In this document: in pieces, positions 17,925-27,638 of the stretch
Layout: the number at the start of each line of letters is the position of its first letter
Position numbering within the stretch: position 1 is the first letter of the stretch
Origin: Lactobacillus sp. LL6
GTDB lineage: Bacteria > Bacillota > Bacilli > Lactobacillales > Lactobacillaceae
Reading direction: 5' to 3'
Assembly (NCBI RefSeq): GCF_007570935.1
Contig: NZ_VLLR01000001.1
Coordinates: 186,001-250,000, forward strand
Length of the DNA stretch: 64,000 nucleotides
The notes under the pieces: generated by a model
The model's database searches: none
What the model saw: the letters and a program-made list of their open reading frames with translations, nothing else
What the model was told of the DNA's origin: nothing
Translations under genes and position numbers: made by a program

Positions 17925-19409
17925 ATGTTTTATAGAAAGAAAAAGTGGGCTTTAATTGGAATAGCTGCATTGACATTAGGGATAGGAACAATTTCTATTT
18001 CTGAGAAAAGACTAACAAAAGTTAGTGCTGATACAGCTAAATTTACATTAGATCAAAAGTATAATAATTGGTCTTTAACTGATAATCAAGCTACTTACAC
18101 AGCCGGGATTAGTATTTATGTTGAACCTAAGAGAAATAGTGCTAATAGCTCAGTTTATAAAAAAGTTTCTATAACTAAAGGAACCAAAGTAAGTTCTAAA
18201 ATTGCTAAAAGAGTTAATAACGATGTACGTAAAAATTTGGCTAGTTCAGGGTTAGAACCTATATCTAACAGTCCATATACGTATAAATTTAATAATATGA
18301 ATCAAATATCAATTATTAATGTACGTTATTATGATAAAGATAATTCAGCAACTAGAGATAAGTCTTTGAATTATAATACTCCAGTTATACAAGCCAATAA
18401 TTATGATCCAGATGCTAAAAATTGGGAAGTAGATAGTCATGATGAAAGTGGATTTAAGATAAATGGAGCTAAACTTACTAATGTAGAAAAAAATCAAAAT
18501 GGTAAATTTACAGTAAATTTAAGAGATTTAAATATTGCTAATAAATATAAAACAGGAAATTATGTGTTTGATATTAAAGGATTGACTAAGAGTATTGATC
18601 CAGCACATGCTAATGTATTATCTGTAAATAGTGACGGACAAAGCTTAACAATCGACTTTAATAAGGTTAAAAATAGTTCACAATTAACTAATAAGAAAAC
18701 TAGTTATGAAGTATTTATTAAGCCTAAGCATCAAGCTAGTGTAACATTAAAAAATATTAATAGTCATTCACGTGACTCGATTATTAATTGGTTTAATGCA
18801 AGCAAGGGTCCAGGCAATGGTCAATATATTGGTACTACAGTATTACCAAATTATAGTATGGGATTAGGTCAACGAATTTTAGCGTATAAAAATAATTCTA
18901 ATTATAAAACAATTCAAGTAAAATCAACGGGTTATAAATTAGCGCTTCAAAATCCTAATTGGAAATTTGAAAATAATGCATCAATGAATTTTTTGAGTAT
19001 TAATGGCTTAAATGCTAGCTATAATTCAGATTCAGTAAATTTGTCTAAAAATTATTCAATTTATAGAGGTTGGTTAAAGACTGATAGTATGGAACATAAT
19101 GCTAATAGTAGTATAATTCCAAGTGTTACTAGAACAACAGGTTATACTGCTTTAAATAAAATTCCATATTTTGCACAATACTTTGGTTTAAATCATAAGT
19201 ATTACATTTATTCATTTGAAGGAACTTTAGGAAAAAGTTATAATTTACGAAATAATAAGTATTTGCCTATAAAGAAATATAAGATTTATAGAAGTACTTT
19301 ACCAAAGAGTTATAGATTTGACTTTAATAACAAAAAATATAAATTATGGTCAACATATTTAGGTCATGAGAAGTACAAGAGAACTCTTCCGCAAATTTAT
19401 TTTAAATAG
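17925..19409 (+). CDS. secreted paralogue of the large surface protein, unknown domain only
   Basis: A 494-aa exported protein homologous to the unknown N-terminal domain of the preceding gene. Shared blocks include QKYNxW, the stretch beginning NVRYYDK, and the nearly invariant HSRDSIINWFNAS.GPGNGQY.GTTVLP.YSMGLG. It has a signal peptide (KKKWALIGIAALTLGIG...VSADT) but lacks the helical repeats and SLAP domains, stopping soon after LPQIYFK, a block also present in the larger protein. It may be released, or rely on another partner for attachment. AAAAGGAGA precedes the ATG. Function unknown. Confidence 0.85.
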   Translation: MFYRKKKWALIGIAALTLGIGTISISEKRLTKVSADTAKFTLDQKYNNWSLTDNQATYTAGISIYVEPKRNSANSSVYKKVSITKGTKVSSKIAKRVNNDVRKNLASSGLEPISNSPYTYKFNNMNQISIINVRYYDKDNSATRDKSLNYNTPVIQANNYDPDAKNWEVDSHDESGFKINGAKLTNVEKNQNGKFTVNLRDLNIANKYKTGNYVFDIKGLTKSIDPAHANVLSVNSDGQSLTIDFNKVKNSSQLTNKKTSYEVFIKPKHQASVTLKNINSHSRDSIINWFNASKGPGNGQYIGTTVLPNYSMGLGQRILAYKNNSNYKTIQVKSTGYKLALQNPNWKFENNASMNFLSINGLNASYNSDSVNLSKNYSIYRGWLKTDSMEHNANSSIIPSVTRTTGYTALNKIPYFAQYFGLNHKYYIYSFEGTLGKSYNLRNNKYLPIKKYKIYRSTLPKSYRFDFNNKKYKLWSTYLGHEKYKRTLPQIYFK

Positions 19410-19440
19410 ATAGTAATTTTTTATAAAGTGTATGAGAAAT

Positions 19441-19488
19441 AATAAAGAAACCATTAAAATCATTGATTGATTTAATGGTTTCTTTATT
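19441..19488 (+). terminator. rho-independent terminator
   Basis: AATAAAGAAACCATTAAA and TTTAATGGTTTCTTTATT form a very long stem, with T-rich sequence on both sides. Confidence 0.85.
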
Positions 19489-19787
19489 TAGGAAATTGTT
19501 AATCAAATTCTGAAGAGTTGATTATATTTAATAATTAAAAGTATCTTATTCTAAAGCAAAATAATCTGACGAGCTTTATAAGTTAAAAGGGTAGTTATAA
19601 CTATTCAAGGGTAATAAAAATAAATAGTATTTGTTTTTGTAAGAAGTAGTAATGATTGAATAATTTTTGATTAAAAGAAATTATATATAAGTTTAGAATA
19701 TTTTTATAATACATATAGGACACAATTATAGTCAATGTGTTATCATAAAGATTAGTTCAATTTAATGTAAAGGGATACGTATTAAAA
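19489..19787. other. AT-rich gap before the polymerase gene
   Basis: No open frame or strong hairpin was found. A TATAAT at 19705-19710 could be a -10 box for the polymerase-glf-flippase group, but no good -35 was seen. The second EPS transcript probably starts somewhere here. Confidence 0.3.
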
Positions 19788-21023
19788 ATGCAGATAAGTA
19801 AACAAAATTTGATTAACACTTTAGCTTATATAATTGCTGCAATATTTATATTTAATTGTAGATCTATTTTAGGAGATGCTTTTTCAGTAGGAAATATTCC
19901 TAATTTTGTTTTATGGGTAGCTACATTATTATGGGTATTAATTATCTATAGTTCATTGTCTAAGAAACAATTTACTAAATTGTGGTACTGTAGTGTGATA
20001 TGGATAGTATATATAGGGCTATTTTTGATATTTACGTCTAAAAAAATGAATACTATTAGTTTAGGGATATCTATTTTTTTGTTTATTTGGCTTGTAGGAA
20101 CAGATTACAAGAATGATAATATTCCCGTTATTTTGGATAAGTACGCAAAACTGATGTATATAATTGCAGGAATATCTCTTATATTTTGGATATTAGGATC
20201 AATTTTACATATAATTCATCCTACAGGAATAGTATTTACAGGATGGACTGGGAATAATAGAATAGTAGCAGTTCCAAGTTATTATAATTTATATTTTGAA
20301 ACACAGACTAATGCTATTACTATGTTTAATGGGATATCTAGAAATAGTGCAATATTTTTGGAAGCTCCGATGGCTGCGTTGAATTTCAGTATTGCTTTAT
20401 TAATTAATATTTATGAATCAAGATATAAGAATAATAAATTTTCACGGGTTGTGCTTATTATAGCTATACTAAGTACATTATCTATGACTGCATATATTTT
20501 TTTACTAATACTATTTGGAATAAAAACTTTTTATAGTAAAAATAACTTTTTAGGAAAATATAGGGTATTCATATTACCAGTTATAATTATTATTATTGGA
20601 ATTTTAGGATACATTATGCTAAGAGAAAAGTTTACTAATAACATTGCCTCAGCAGGTGTGAGAGCTAATGATTATACAGTTGGTTTTCGTGCTTGGATGA
20701 GTCATCCAATAATAGGAATAGGTATTTCGAATTATGATGATTTAAAAAATTATATGGATTTGTGGAGAGCAAATAATACAGGATTTAGTAATTCTATTAT
20801 GGATGTTTTAAGTGGTGGAGGACTATATTTAACTGTGATGTATTTATTTGCGTATATTCGTGGATTTATAGTAAGTAAAAAAGCACATAATACATATAGA
20901 ATTGTATTTGTAGTAATGATGTTTTATTTATTTATAACTACATTCTTCACATATACTTATATTCTATTATTTATCCTATGTTGGTTTGCTTTAGAATCAT
21001 TACCCAAAAGTATAGGAGAGTAA
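19788..21023 (+). CDS. wzy: EPS repeat-unit polymerase (Wzy-like)
   Basis: Integral membrane protein of 411 aa with roughly ten to twelve hydrophobic segments. A large extracellular loop lies between residues 145 and 195, followed by NGISRNSAIFLEAPMAALNFSIALL, the kind of sequence seen in O-antigen/EPS polymerases and ligases, and a second loop AGVRANDYTVGFRAWMSHPIIGIG. Position between the transferases and glf/flippase is where Wzy normally lies. Wzy proteins share little sequence, so the call rests on topology and context. Confidence 0.8.
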   Translation: MQISKQNLINTLAYIIAAIFIFNCRSILGDAFSVGNIPNFVLWVATLLWVLIIYSSLSKKQFTKLWYCSVIWIVYIGLFLIFTSKKMNTISLGISIFLFIWLVGTDYKNDNIPVILDKYAKLMYIIAGISLIFWILGSILHIIHPTGIVFTGWTGNNRIVAVPSYYNLYFETQTNAITMFNGISRNSAIFLEAPMAALNFSIALLINIYESRYKNNKFSRVVLIIAILSTLSMTAYIFLLILFGIKTFYSKNNFLGKYRVFILPVIIIIIGILGYIMLREKFTNNIASAGVRANDYTVGFRAWMSHPIIGIGISNYDDLKNYMDLWRANNTGFSNSIMDVLSGGGLYLTVMYLFAYIRGFIVSKKAHNTYRIVFVVMMFYLFITTFFTYTYILLFILCWFALESLPKSIGE

Positions 21024-21028
21024 AATAG

Positions 21029-22141
21029 ATGAATTACTTAATAATAGGTTCAGGTCTCTTCGGTGCAGTGTTTGCACACGAAGCAGCAAAACGTGGAAAT
21101 AAAGTTAAGATTATTGAAAAACGTGATCATATTGCAGGTAATATCTATACTAAAGAAGTAGATGGTATTCAAGTTCATCAATATGGTGCGCATATTTTTC
21201 ATACTTCTAACAAAGAAGTTTGGGATTATGTTCATCAGTTTGCTGATTTTAACCGTTACACCAATAGCCCTGTAGCAAATTATAAGGGCAAAATGTACAA
21301 CTTGCCATTCAACATGAACACTTTTAGTGAAATGTGGGGAGTTAAGACTCCACAAGAAGCTATGGCTAAGATTAATGAACAACGTCAAGAAATGGCAGGT
21401 AAAGAACCACAAAACTTGGAAGAACAAGCTATTTCGTTAATTGGTCGCGATATTTATGAAAAGTTAATCAAAGGTTATACTGAAAAGCAATGGGGAAGAA
21501 AAGCTACTGAACTTCCTGCTTTTATTATTAAGCGTTTGCCAGTTCGTCTTGTTTATGACAACAACTATTTTAATGATGATTATCAAGGTATTCCAATTGG
21601 CGGTTATACTAAGATGGTTGAAAATATGCTTAATCATCCAAATATTAGTATAGAACTTAATACTGATTTCTTTGATAAAAAAGATGAATATCTTAAGAAC
21701 TATGACAAAGTTGTCTATACTGGAATGATTGATAAGTTCTTTGATTACAAATTGGGTGAACTTGAATATCGTTCTCTTAAATTTGAAACTGAAGAAAAAA
21801 ATGTTGGTAATTACCAAGGAAATGCCGTTATCAATTACACTGATGCTGAAACGCCATATACTCGTGTAATTGAGCATAAGCATTTTGAATTTGGTAAGGG
21901 GGCTAAGGATAAGACAATTATCACTCGTGAATATCCCGCTGATTGGAAGCGCGGAGATGAGCCTTATTACCCGGTGAATAATGACCGCAATAATGAAATG
22001 TATCAAAAGTATGCAGAACTTGCTAAAAAAGAAGATAGTAAGGTTATTTTTGGTGGTCGCTTGGGTCAATATAAGTATTACAATATGGATCAAGTTATTG
22101 CTGCAGCATTAGAGGCTGTGAATGATGAATTTGGTGATTAG
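21029..22141 (+). CDS. glf: UDP-galactopyranose mutase
   Basis: Flavoenzyme converting UDP-galactopyranose to UDP-galactofuranose. The FAD-binding start YLIIGSGLFGAVFAHEAAKRG, the flavin-site QYGAHIFHTSNKEVW, the central YTEKQWGRK and VYTGMIDKFFDY, and the C-terminal VIFGGRLGQYKYYNMDQVI are all present. Length 370 aa is full. Base composition is richer in G+C than the neighbouring transferases. It provides the donor for the predicted galactofuranosyltransferase at 10834. Confidence 0.97.
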   Translation: MNYLIIGSGLFGAVFAHEAAKRGNKVKIIEKRDHIAGNIYTKEVDGIQVHQYGAHIFHTSNKEVWDYVHQFADFNRYTNSPVANYKGKMYNLPFNMNTFSEMWGVKTPQEAMAKINEQRQEMAGKEPQNLEEQAISLIGRDIYEKLIKGYTEKQWGRKATELPAFIIKRLPVRLVYDNNYFNDDYQGIPIGGYTKMVENMLNHPNISIELNTDFFDKKDEYLKNYDKVVYTGMIDKFFDYKLGELEYRSLKFETEEKNVGNYQGNAVINYTDAETPYTRVIEHKHFEFGKGAKDKTIITREYPADWKRGDEPYYPVNNDRNNEMYQKYAELAKKEDSKVIFGGRLGQYKYYNMDQVIAAALEAVNDEFGD

Positions 22142-22148
22142 TTAGTTT

Positions 22149-23573
22149 ATGAAGGTCATAAGAAATTACCTCTACAATGTAGGATATCAAGTACTTGCAA
22201 TTATCGTACCTCTTATTACTTCTGCTTATGTCAGTCGTGTATTGCGTCCAGAAGGTGTTGGTGCTAATGCATTTACTAATTCAATAATTAATTATTTTAT
22301 ATTAGTTGCAAGTATGGGAATTGGATATTATGGTAACCGTCAAATTGCATATGTACGTGAGAATCGCAAGAAGATGGCACAAACCTTTTGGGAAATTCAA
22401 ATAGTTAAGACAATTATGACACTTCTTGCAATTATTGCTTTCGAAGTGTTTATGATTTTTTATACTCGTCAACCAGAATATATGTGGGCCCAGTCAATTA
22501 ACTTGGTTGCGGTTACTTTTGATATATCTTGGTTTTATGAAGGAATTGAAGATTTTAAGGTTACGGTTCTTAAAAATTCTGTAGTTAAAATTATTTCGAT
22601 GATTGCTATTTTTCTATTTATTAAGGGACCATATGATGTAACTTTATATATTGTGGTTTTAGCCCTTTCTACATTTTTAGGTAATTTAACTTTATGGCCT
22701 AATATCAAGCGAGATCTTCCTAAAGTAAGTATAAATATACTTAACCCTTGGAAGCATTTTTTACCAATGTTTGAATTGTTTGTCCCACAGATTGCCACCC
22801 AAATTTATGTTCAGCTTAATAAAACAATGCTTGGTGGAATGGTTAATGAAACAGCATCAGGATACTATCAATATTCAGATAACTTGGTAAAGCTGATTTT
22901 GGCATTAGTAACTGCAACAGGAACCGTTATGCTTCCCCACGTAGCTAATGCAGTTGTCAAAGGCAATATGAAGCAAGTAAATAATATGCTTTATAAGTCC
23001 TTTGATTTTGTATCTGCTGTTTCATATCCGATGATGTTTGGACTAGCTGCAATCTCTTTAACTTTAGCTCCTAAATATTACGGTTCGGGGTATGGTCCAG
23101 TTGGTCCTGCAATGATGATTGAATCAATTGTTATTCTTATGATTGCGTGGAGCAATGTATTAGGAGTTCAGTATTTACTTCCTTTAAAGAAGAATCATCA
23201 ATTTACTGCATCAGTTACTTGTGGTGCTATAGTAAACATTATTTTAAATATTCCTTTAATTCATAATTGGGGATTATATGGGGCAATGTGGTCAACAGTA
23301 ATTTCTGAGATTGCAGTCACCTTGTATCAGTTGATGGTTGTACGTAAGTTGCTCAGTTGGAAACAATTATTTGCAGATTCATGGAAATATTTTATTTCCG
23401 GGGGAATAATGTTCTTTGTTGTCTTTTGGATGAACCGGCACTTAAAAGATAGCTGGCCAATGATGGGATTAGAAGTGCTTGTTGGTGTTGTAGTTTATGT
23501 TACTATGGTTATTTTGCTCCGGGCTAAGATTGTTGGACAAGCTAAAGAATTGATTGAAAATAAATTACATTAG
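22149..23573 (+). CDS. wzx: EPS repeat-unit flippase (Wzx, PST family)
   Basis: MOP-superfamily exporter that moves lipid-linked repeat units across the membrane. About twelve to fourteen hydrophobic segments; N terminus VIRNYLYNVGYQVLAIIVPLITSAYVSR and LRPEGVGANAFTNS are typical of Wzx/RfbX. It lies 7 bases after glf. Length 474 aa is normal. The gene ends in a hairpin shared with the convergent acyltransferase. Confidence 0.92.
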   Translation: MKVIRNYLYNVGYQVLAIIVPLITSAYVSRVLRPEGVGANAFTNSIINYFILVASMGIGYYGNRQIAYVRENRKKMAQTFWEIQIVKTIMTLLAIIAFEVFMIFYTRQPEYMWAQSINLVAVTFDISWFYEGIEDFKVTVLKNSVVKIISMIAIFLFIKGPYDVTLYIVVLALSTFLGNLTLWPNIKRDLPKVSINILNPWKHFLPMFELFVPQIATQIYVQLNKTMLGGMVNETASGYYQYSDNLVKLILALVTATGTVMLPHVANAVVKGNMKQVNNMLYKSFDFVSAVSYPMMFGLAAISLTLAPKYYGSGYGPVGPAMMIESIVILMIAWSNVLGVQYLLPLKKNHQFTASVTCGAIVNIILNIPLIHNWGLYGAMWSTVISEIAVTLYQLMVVRKLLSWKQLFADSWKYFISGGIMFFVVFWMNRHLKDSWPMMGLEVLVGVVVYVTMVILLRAKIVGQAKELIENKLH

Positions 23574-23617
23574 TAAAAAAGTATATTGAATAATAATTTT
23601 CAATATACTTTTTTACT
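23572..23617. terminator. bidirectional terminator
   Basis: AGTAAAAAAGTATATTGAA and TTCAATATACTTTTTTACT are perfect complements with T-runs on both strands, between convergent genes. Confidence 0.88.
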
Positions 23618-24629
23618 ATAATTTAAATAATTTATTTATATAAGGTATACGTAATGCTAATTCTACTATAATCAGACATATAATGAATATTACAATAATC
23701 ATCGTAGAAGGATAATTTGCGAAAATTTTAAAATGTAGAAGTTTCCCAATGAAAAATGGATGGAGCATATAAATACCCATGGTAGCTGGAATAATAAATT
23801 CAATTATTTCTGTCACTTTAGGGATAGAAATGGTGAATAAACAAAAAGTAAGTGCAGAAGTAAGAATAGTTAGTAAATTTCCGTAGTTGGCTTCTGCGTA
23901 TATCCAATTAATAATATTTCTATTCCAAAGGGAATATCCGATTAATAAGAAATATAGAAAAATATCTAAGAGAGAAAAAATAAAAAAGTGTTTAGAAATA
24001 AATTCGAGTACTTTACTAAAGTGAAGATTTCCTATGTATCCACCTATCAAGTAATATTCTATGTATAAATATAATCGTAAAACTTGAGGAGTATTTTGTA
24101 CTGTTTTACTAAATCCAAAATGAAGTGAGAGGTCTATCATTACACAAATTAGCGTCATAGATATTAAGAGTAGTAGATAGCCGTTAAAGCTTTTTTGAAG
24201 TAACCACCATAATAGTGGAGCTAAAAGGATCATAATTATTAAAGCCCAAAAGAACCAAAAATGATAAAAATGTTGTTGTGGCACTCCTACAATCATAGAT
24301 CCTTTTAATTGTTGTAAAAAATCAAAATTATGTTTAAATAAATATCTTATAATTGAAAATAATAAAATCCAACTAATTACGATAAAAAGAATATTTTTTG
24401 TTCTTTTAAAGGAATATACGTAAGAAATACTTCTTTTATTAAGAACAAAAAATCCACTAGCCATAAAGAAAATTGGAATAGCTAGAGTTCCGGCATAATA
24501 CAAACTAGAATTAAAAATATTATTTTTTACTACAGGTGTAGATGGTGATAAACAATGTAAAGTAATAACTAAGATACAAGCTAATATTTTTACTAAGTCA
24601 ATACCATAATTTCTATGTTTTTTTGGCAT
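23616..24629 (-). CDS. membrane acyltransferase (acyltransferase_3/OafA-like)
   Basis: Predicted O-acyltransferase that could decorate EPS or another wall polymer with acetyl or succinyl groups. The start NYGIDLVKILACILVITLHC contains the family's intramembrane His, followed by about nine further membrane spans and late ATMGIYMLHPF. A longer frame to 24698 exists, but GAAGGAAAA lies 8 bases before the ATG at 24629 and the family begins there, giving 337 aa. It faces the EPS operon and closes the locus. Confidence 0.88.
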   Translation of the reverse strand: MPKKHRNYGIDLVKILACILVITLHCLSPSTPVVKNNIFNSSLYYAGTLAIPIFFMASGFFVLNKRSISYVYSFKRTKNILFIVISWILLFSIIRYLFKHNFDFLQQLKGSMIVGVPQQHFYHFWFFWALIIMILLAPLLWWLLQKSFNGYLLLLISMTLICVMIDLSLHFGFSKTVQNTPQVLRLYLYIEYYLIGGYIGNLHFSKVLEFISKHFFIFSLLDIFLYFLLIGYSLWNRNIINWIYAEANYGNLLTILTSALTFCLFTISIPKVTEIIEFIIPATMGIYMLHPFFIGKLLHFKIFANYPSTMIIVIFIICLIIVELALRIPYINKLFKL

Positions 24630-24923
24630 AAATTTATTTTCCTTCAATAAACTAATAATATTTATTTTACTATTACATCTCTGAAATTGATATAGCACGT
24701 TAAAAAATTTTAAAGTTATACCTTTTTTGAATTATTAGATTATGGAATAATAATATTGTATTATTTATAGACATGCATTAACCTAACTCAGTATTAACAT
24801 TCTACCCTTTGGTTATTGTGTGTCTTTTTTTGTTATAATTGCTTATTAGTATCAAATGAAATAGTGTCTTAACGAAACTATCAAATCTTTTGTATAAATA
24901 AAATTTCTCTTGTTGATTAATTT

Positions 24924-25620
24924 TTAATCAAAGTATGATTCTAAAGTGTCTTCAATTTGCTTGAACCCTTTGTGTGTTCTGTTACAAAAATGGGTATTTA
25001 TTCAGTTGCTTGAATTCCAATAAAAGTATCTAGTGATTCTTCTATTTGAAAATTCTGCTTTTAATTTTACTTTACGTTTTAGCACATTGTTAAATGATTC
25101 AATCATATTATTTGAATGAAGTGATTCTCTAATCTGCTTAGGATAGTTAAAAAATTTTAGAAGATCATCTTCAATTTTTTAATATTTCTAACCATGCTCC
25201 TATAGACTTTTTTCCAAGCTTGATAGAAGTCATGAAGTACTTTAAAGTCGATGCTTATTAGCTTGTTGGTGCAATTGCTTGAATTCATTTGTAACCCTGG
25301 ACGATTGTTTGCACTCACCTAGCACACATATTACGGATTACATGAACTAAGAGCACTGAAAGTAAGCCTTAGGATATGTTTTACTTAAAGCATCTTTCAT
25401 TCCAACAAATAAGAAAAACGCCATTTGTTCTAATCTACGTTTTTAAACACATTAAGTATTTCAGTTTGATTTTTTACATTTTCTGTTTACTCAATTTTAA
25501 AATCAATATAATCATTTGATTGAATATTAATAATTGAATAATATGTATATCTTTTAAATTAAATATATATAAGGAGCAATCATTTAGCTTATGCTGATGA
25601 TAAGCTTAGATTTTTGAAAT
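24924..25620 (-). pseudogene. decayed IS256/mutator-family transposase
   Basis: No intact frame, but the minus strand translated in pieces shows clear family blocks: PLKR-like YIYLKR, FLFVGMKDALSKTYPKAYFQ, then (after stops and frame changes) VYRSMVRNIKKL, LKFFNYPKQIRESLHSNNMIESFNN, KRKVKLKAEF and RTHKGFKQIEDTLESYFD followed by the stop at 24924-24926. This is the usual C-terminal half of an IS1201-like transposase. Numerous stops and shifts show long decay; the element's ends were not found. Confidence 0.75.
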
Positions 25621-26017
25621 ATTTTGAAATAGTAATGATAGTATAGTAATCTTCATATATTCTTTTAATCAAATTATCTATTTTTAGTAGTAATAACTTT
25701 AGAATATAGCTAAATAACAATGGGCTCTTGTACATTCATTGTGTTACTTAAATGGTGGGGACAACGGGACAATATAATTTGGAGAAAGCTATTGTTCTGG
25801 CTTTTGGTACTTTACCTTAAATTCCTTCAAATTGAGTATTTATAAACACTATTTCTAGAACTACCGCTGTTTCATCCATTATGGTCATAAGGATTATAGT
25901 CTAAAAATATAGTTAATGTACTAAGCCGCAAAAAATAATCTAGGCTACTAAGGTTTGAGTTCGATATTATGATACCGCCTTAGTCAAGTGGATAAAATAA
26001 ATATATAAAATTATTTT
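25621..26017. other. non-coding remainder of the IS region
   Basis: No recognisable gene on either strand and no convincing RNA. It probably contains further debris of the decayed element or another lost gene. Confidence 0.3.
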
Positions 26018-26047
26018 GAAACAACTCATTAGTTTGAGTTGTTTTTC
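26018..26047 (+). terminator. orphan terminator
   Basis: AAACAACTCA (26019-26028) pairs with TGAGTTGTTT (26035-26044) and is followed by TTTTC. No intact gene precedes it; it is probably left from a lost gene. Confidence 0.6.
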
Positions 26048-26052
26048 TACGT

Positions 26053-26105
26053 AAAGTCAAGTATATCAAGGTGTTTAATTATCTTATTTTGATATATTTG
26101 ACTTT
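26053..26105. repeat. 17-bp inverted repeat
   Basis: AAAGTCAAGTATATCAA (26053-26069) and TTGATATATTTGACTTT (26089-26105) pair with one G-T. It lies between the orphan terminator and the IS110 transposase. Confidence 0.7.
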
Positions 26106-26149
26106 CTTTGTTTTAATGGTGCGAATTATTTCAATTATGAAAGTACTGC

Positions 26150-26180
26150 AAAAGACTTCAAAGAAATTACCTCTTTGAAG
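26150..26180 (-). terminator. terminator downstream of the IS110 transposase
   Basis: Read on the minus strand, CTTCAAAGA and TCTTTGAAG form a perfect 9-bp stem followed by TCTTTT, 33 bases after the transposase stop. Confidence 0.6.
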
Positions 26181-26213
26181 CTAAGTTAGAGTATAATGAA
26201 TCTGATCAGTTAA

Positions 26214-27431
26214 TTACGATTTACGTCTTTGATTTTGTTTGGCGACTTCGTAACTATACAACTGATCATTTTTGATTAGTGCATAAATAGTACGGATTAG
26301 CTTATGCATTGAAGCTATTGCAATCTTCTTGAAGCCTTTGCTTTGAGAAGATTTTTTATTTTCATAGTAATCCGCAATATGGCAAGGATTGGTCTTTGAA
26401 GCATTGTCTATTTGACCAACTGCCCGATAAAGAATCTTACGTGCAATAGCGTTACCATGTTTAGTGATACCAAGGCGGGAATCCATTTGGCCTGACTGGT
26501 ATCTGCCCGGATCAATTCCAATAAAAGCATCAATCTTGTTAGGGTTGTCGAATCTCCTGATATCTCCGAGCTCTGCCAAAACACGTACTGCAGTAGTCTG
26601 GGCGAAGCCAGGGATACTTGTGAGGATTTCTAGATCACGATTAGGCAGCTTTTTAGATATATCAACCATTTGCTTAAGCCGCTCATCTCTGTCCTGATCA
26701 AGCTGGATGAGACGTTGGGCATAGTAAATTACATCGCTGGTTTCAGGACTATCAAGCTCTGCTACGGGATATGCTTTATTGGCAAGTTCTTTTAATCTTT
26801 GAGCAATTTTTTGAGCACGTTTGATGCCATAGCCTTTAAAATCTTTGATTTTATTGATAATATCTTCTGCTTCAATCTCTCTGACCCTTTGGCAATGCGG
26901 AAATAGTTTAACCAATTCCCAATAATTGCGGTTCTTGGGTGTAGAAACGACTGTTTCAATTTCAGGGAAAGTCAATTGCAAGATACGGTGAAGACGATTC
27001 TTGGCACTGATAATGTCGGAAGTCAGTTCTTCATAAGAGCGGCTTAAGGCACGCAATCTGTGATAATCTTCGGCTTCTTGTTTATTTGCCTTGTGTCTGT
27101 TTTGAAGCTGAATTCTGGCTAAATTATAGGCATCTGTTTTGTCGGTTTTATTATGACGAAGTCCCTGATCCATTTCTTTCTTAGCTTTTAAAGGATTAAG
27201 GATCACGTAATCATAGCCATAGTCTTCTAGAAACTTCTGCAGTCTTCTTGAATAGACCCCGGTAGCTTCAAAAATGATCTGAGGATGCTTTGAGAATACT
27301 GCAAGATTCTTGAGCAGCTCTTTAAATCCAAATGAATCGTTAGAGATCTTAAACTCTTTCCTGGTATCATCCATTAACATACAAACACTGGATTCACGGC
27401 TGCTTACATCAATTCCAAAAACAATATCCAT
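26214..27431 (-). CDS. IS110-family transposase (DEDD)
   Basis: RNA-guided recombinase of an IS110-type insertion sequence. The RuvC-like N terminus has GIDVSS (D8), IIFEATG (E55) and NKTDKTDAYNLA (D97, D100), the DEDD set. The C-terminal Transposase_20 domain has LTSIPGFAQTTA, RFDNPNKIDAFIGIDPG, QSGQ and ITKHGNAIARKILY; the Ser of the SG pair is the likely nucleophile. A TTG at 27437 lies in frame, but GCGAGG is well spaced for the ATG at 27431 (405 aa). The gene looks intact, so the element may still move. Confidence 0.93.
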   Translation of the reverse strand: MDIVFGIDVSSRESSVCMLMDDTRKEFKISNDSFGFKELLKNLAVFSKHPQIIFEATGVYSRRLQKFLEDYGYDYVILNPLKAKKEMDQGLRHNKTDKTDAYNLARIQLQNRHKANKQEAEDYHRLRALSRSYEELTSDIISAKNRLHRILQLTFPEIETVVSTPKNRNYWELVKLFPHCQRVREIEAEDIINKIKDFKGYGIKRAQKIAQRLKELANKAYPVAELDSPETSDVIYYAQRLIQLDQDRDERLKQMVDISKKLPNRDLEILTSIPGFAQTTAVRVLAELGDIRRFDNPNKIDAFIGIDPGRYQSGQMDSRLGITKHGNAIARKILYRAVGQIDNASKTNPCHIADYYENKKSSQSKGFKKIAIASMHKLIRTIYALIKNDQLYSYEVAKQNQRRKS

Positions 27432-27437
27432 CTTCAA

Positions 27438-27620
27438 TACCTCGCTGTTTCTAAGTAATAAAACTGATTTATCCAGGCAGTCAGACTTAATTTTCTAAAC
27501 TCGGCATCAGGTGCCCACATTCTTCGAGGAAGCTGCTAACTGCAAGATAAAACTGCCAGTTTTTTATTCGGCGTCATGCGCCTAAACACCTCTCGGCATA
27601 TTGTTTTATCACTATTTAAA
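27438..27620 (-). ncRNA. candidate IS110 bridge RNA region
   Basis: IS110-group elements encode a bridge RNA in the non-coding end upstream of the transposase. This stretch, read on the minus strand, contains two similar hairpins, GGCGCATGACGCC (27570-27582) and GGCACCTGATGCC (27503-27515), each followed by GA, and a pairing-rich CTGGCAGTTTT segment between them. Position, size and structure fit; exact ends and the target/donor loops cannot be assigned by eye. Confidence 0.4.
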
Positions 27621-27638
27621 GTTTATGGCTAAACGAAA

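Noticed and set aside
21050-22093. Long minus-strand frames opposite glf
   Set aside because: They lie wholly inside a clear glf gene, have no RBS and encode low-complexity Ile/Phe-rich sequence.
25935-26010. tRNA-like words (GAGTTCGAT, GTCAAGTGG)
   Set aside because: No acceptor, anticodon and T stems could be folded together; probably chance similarity.
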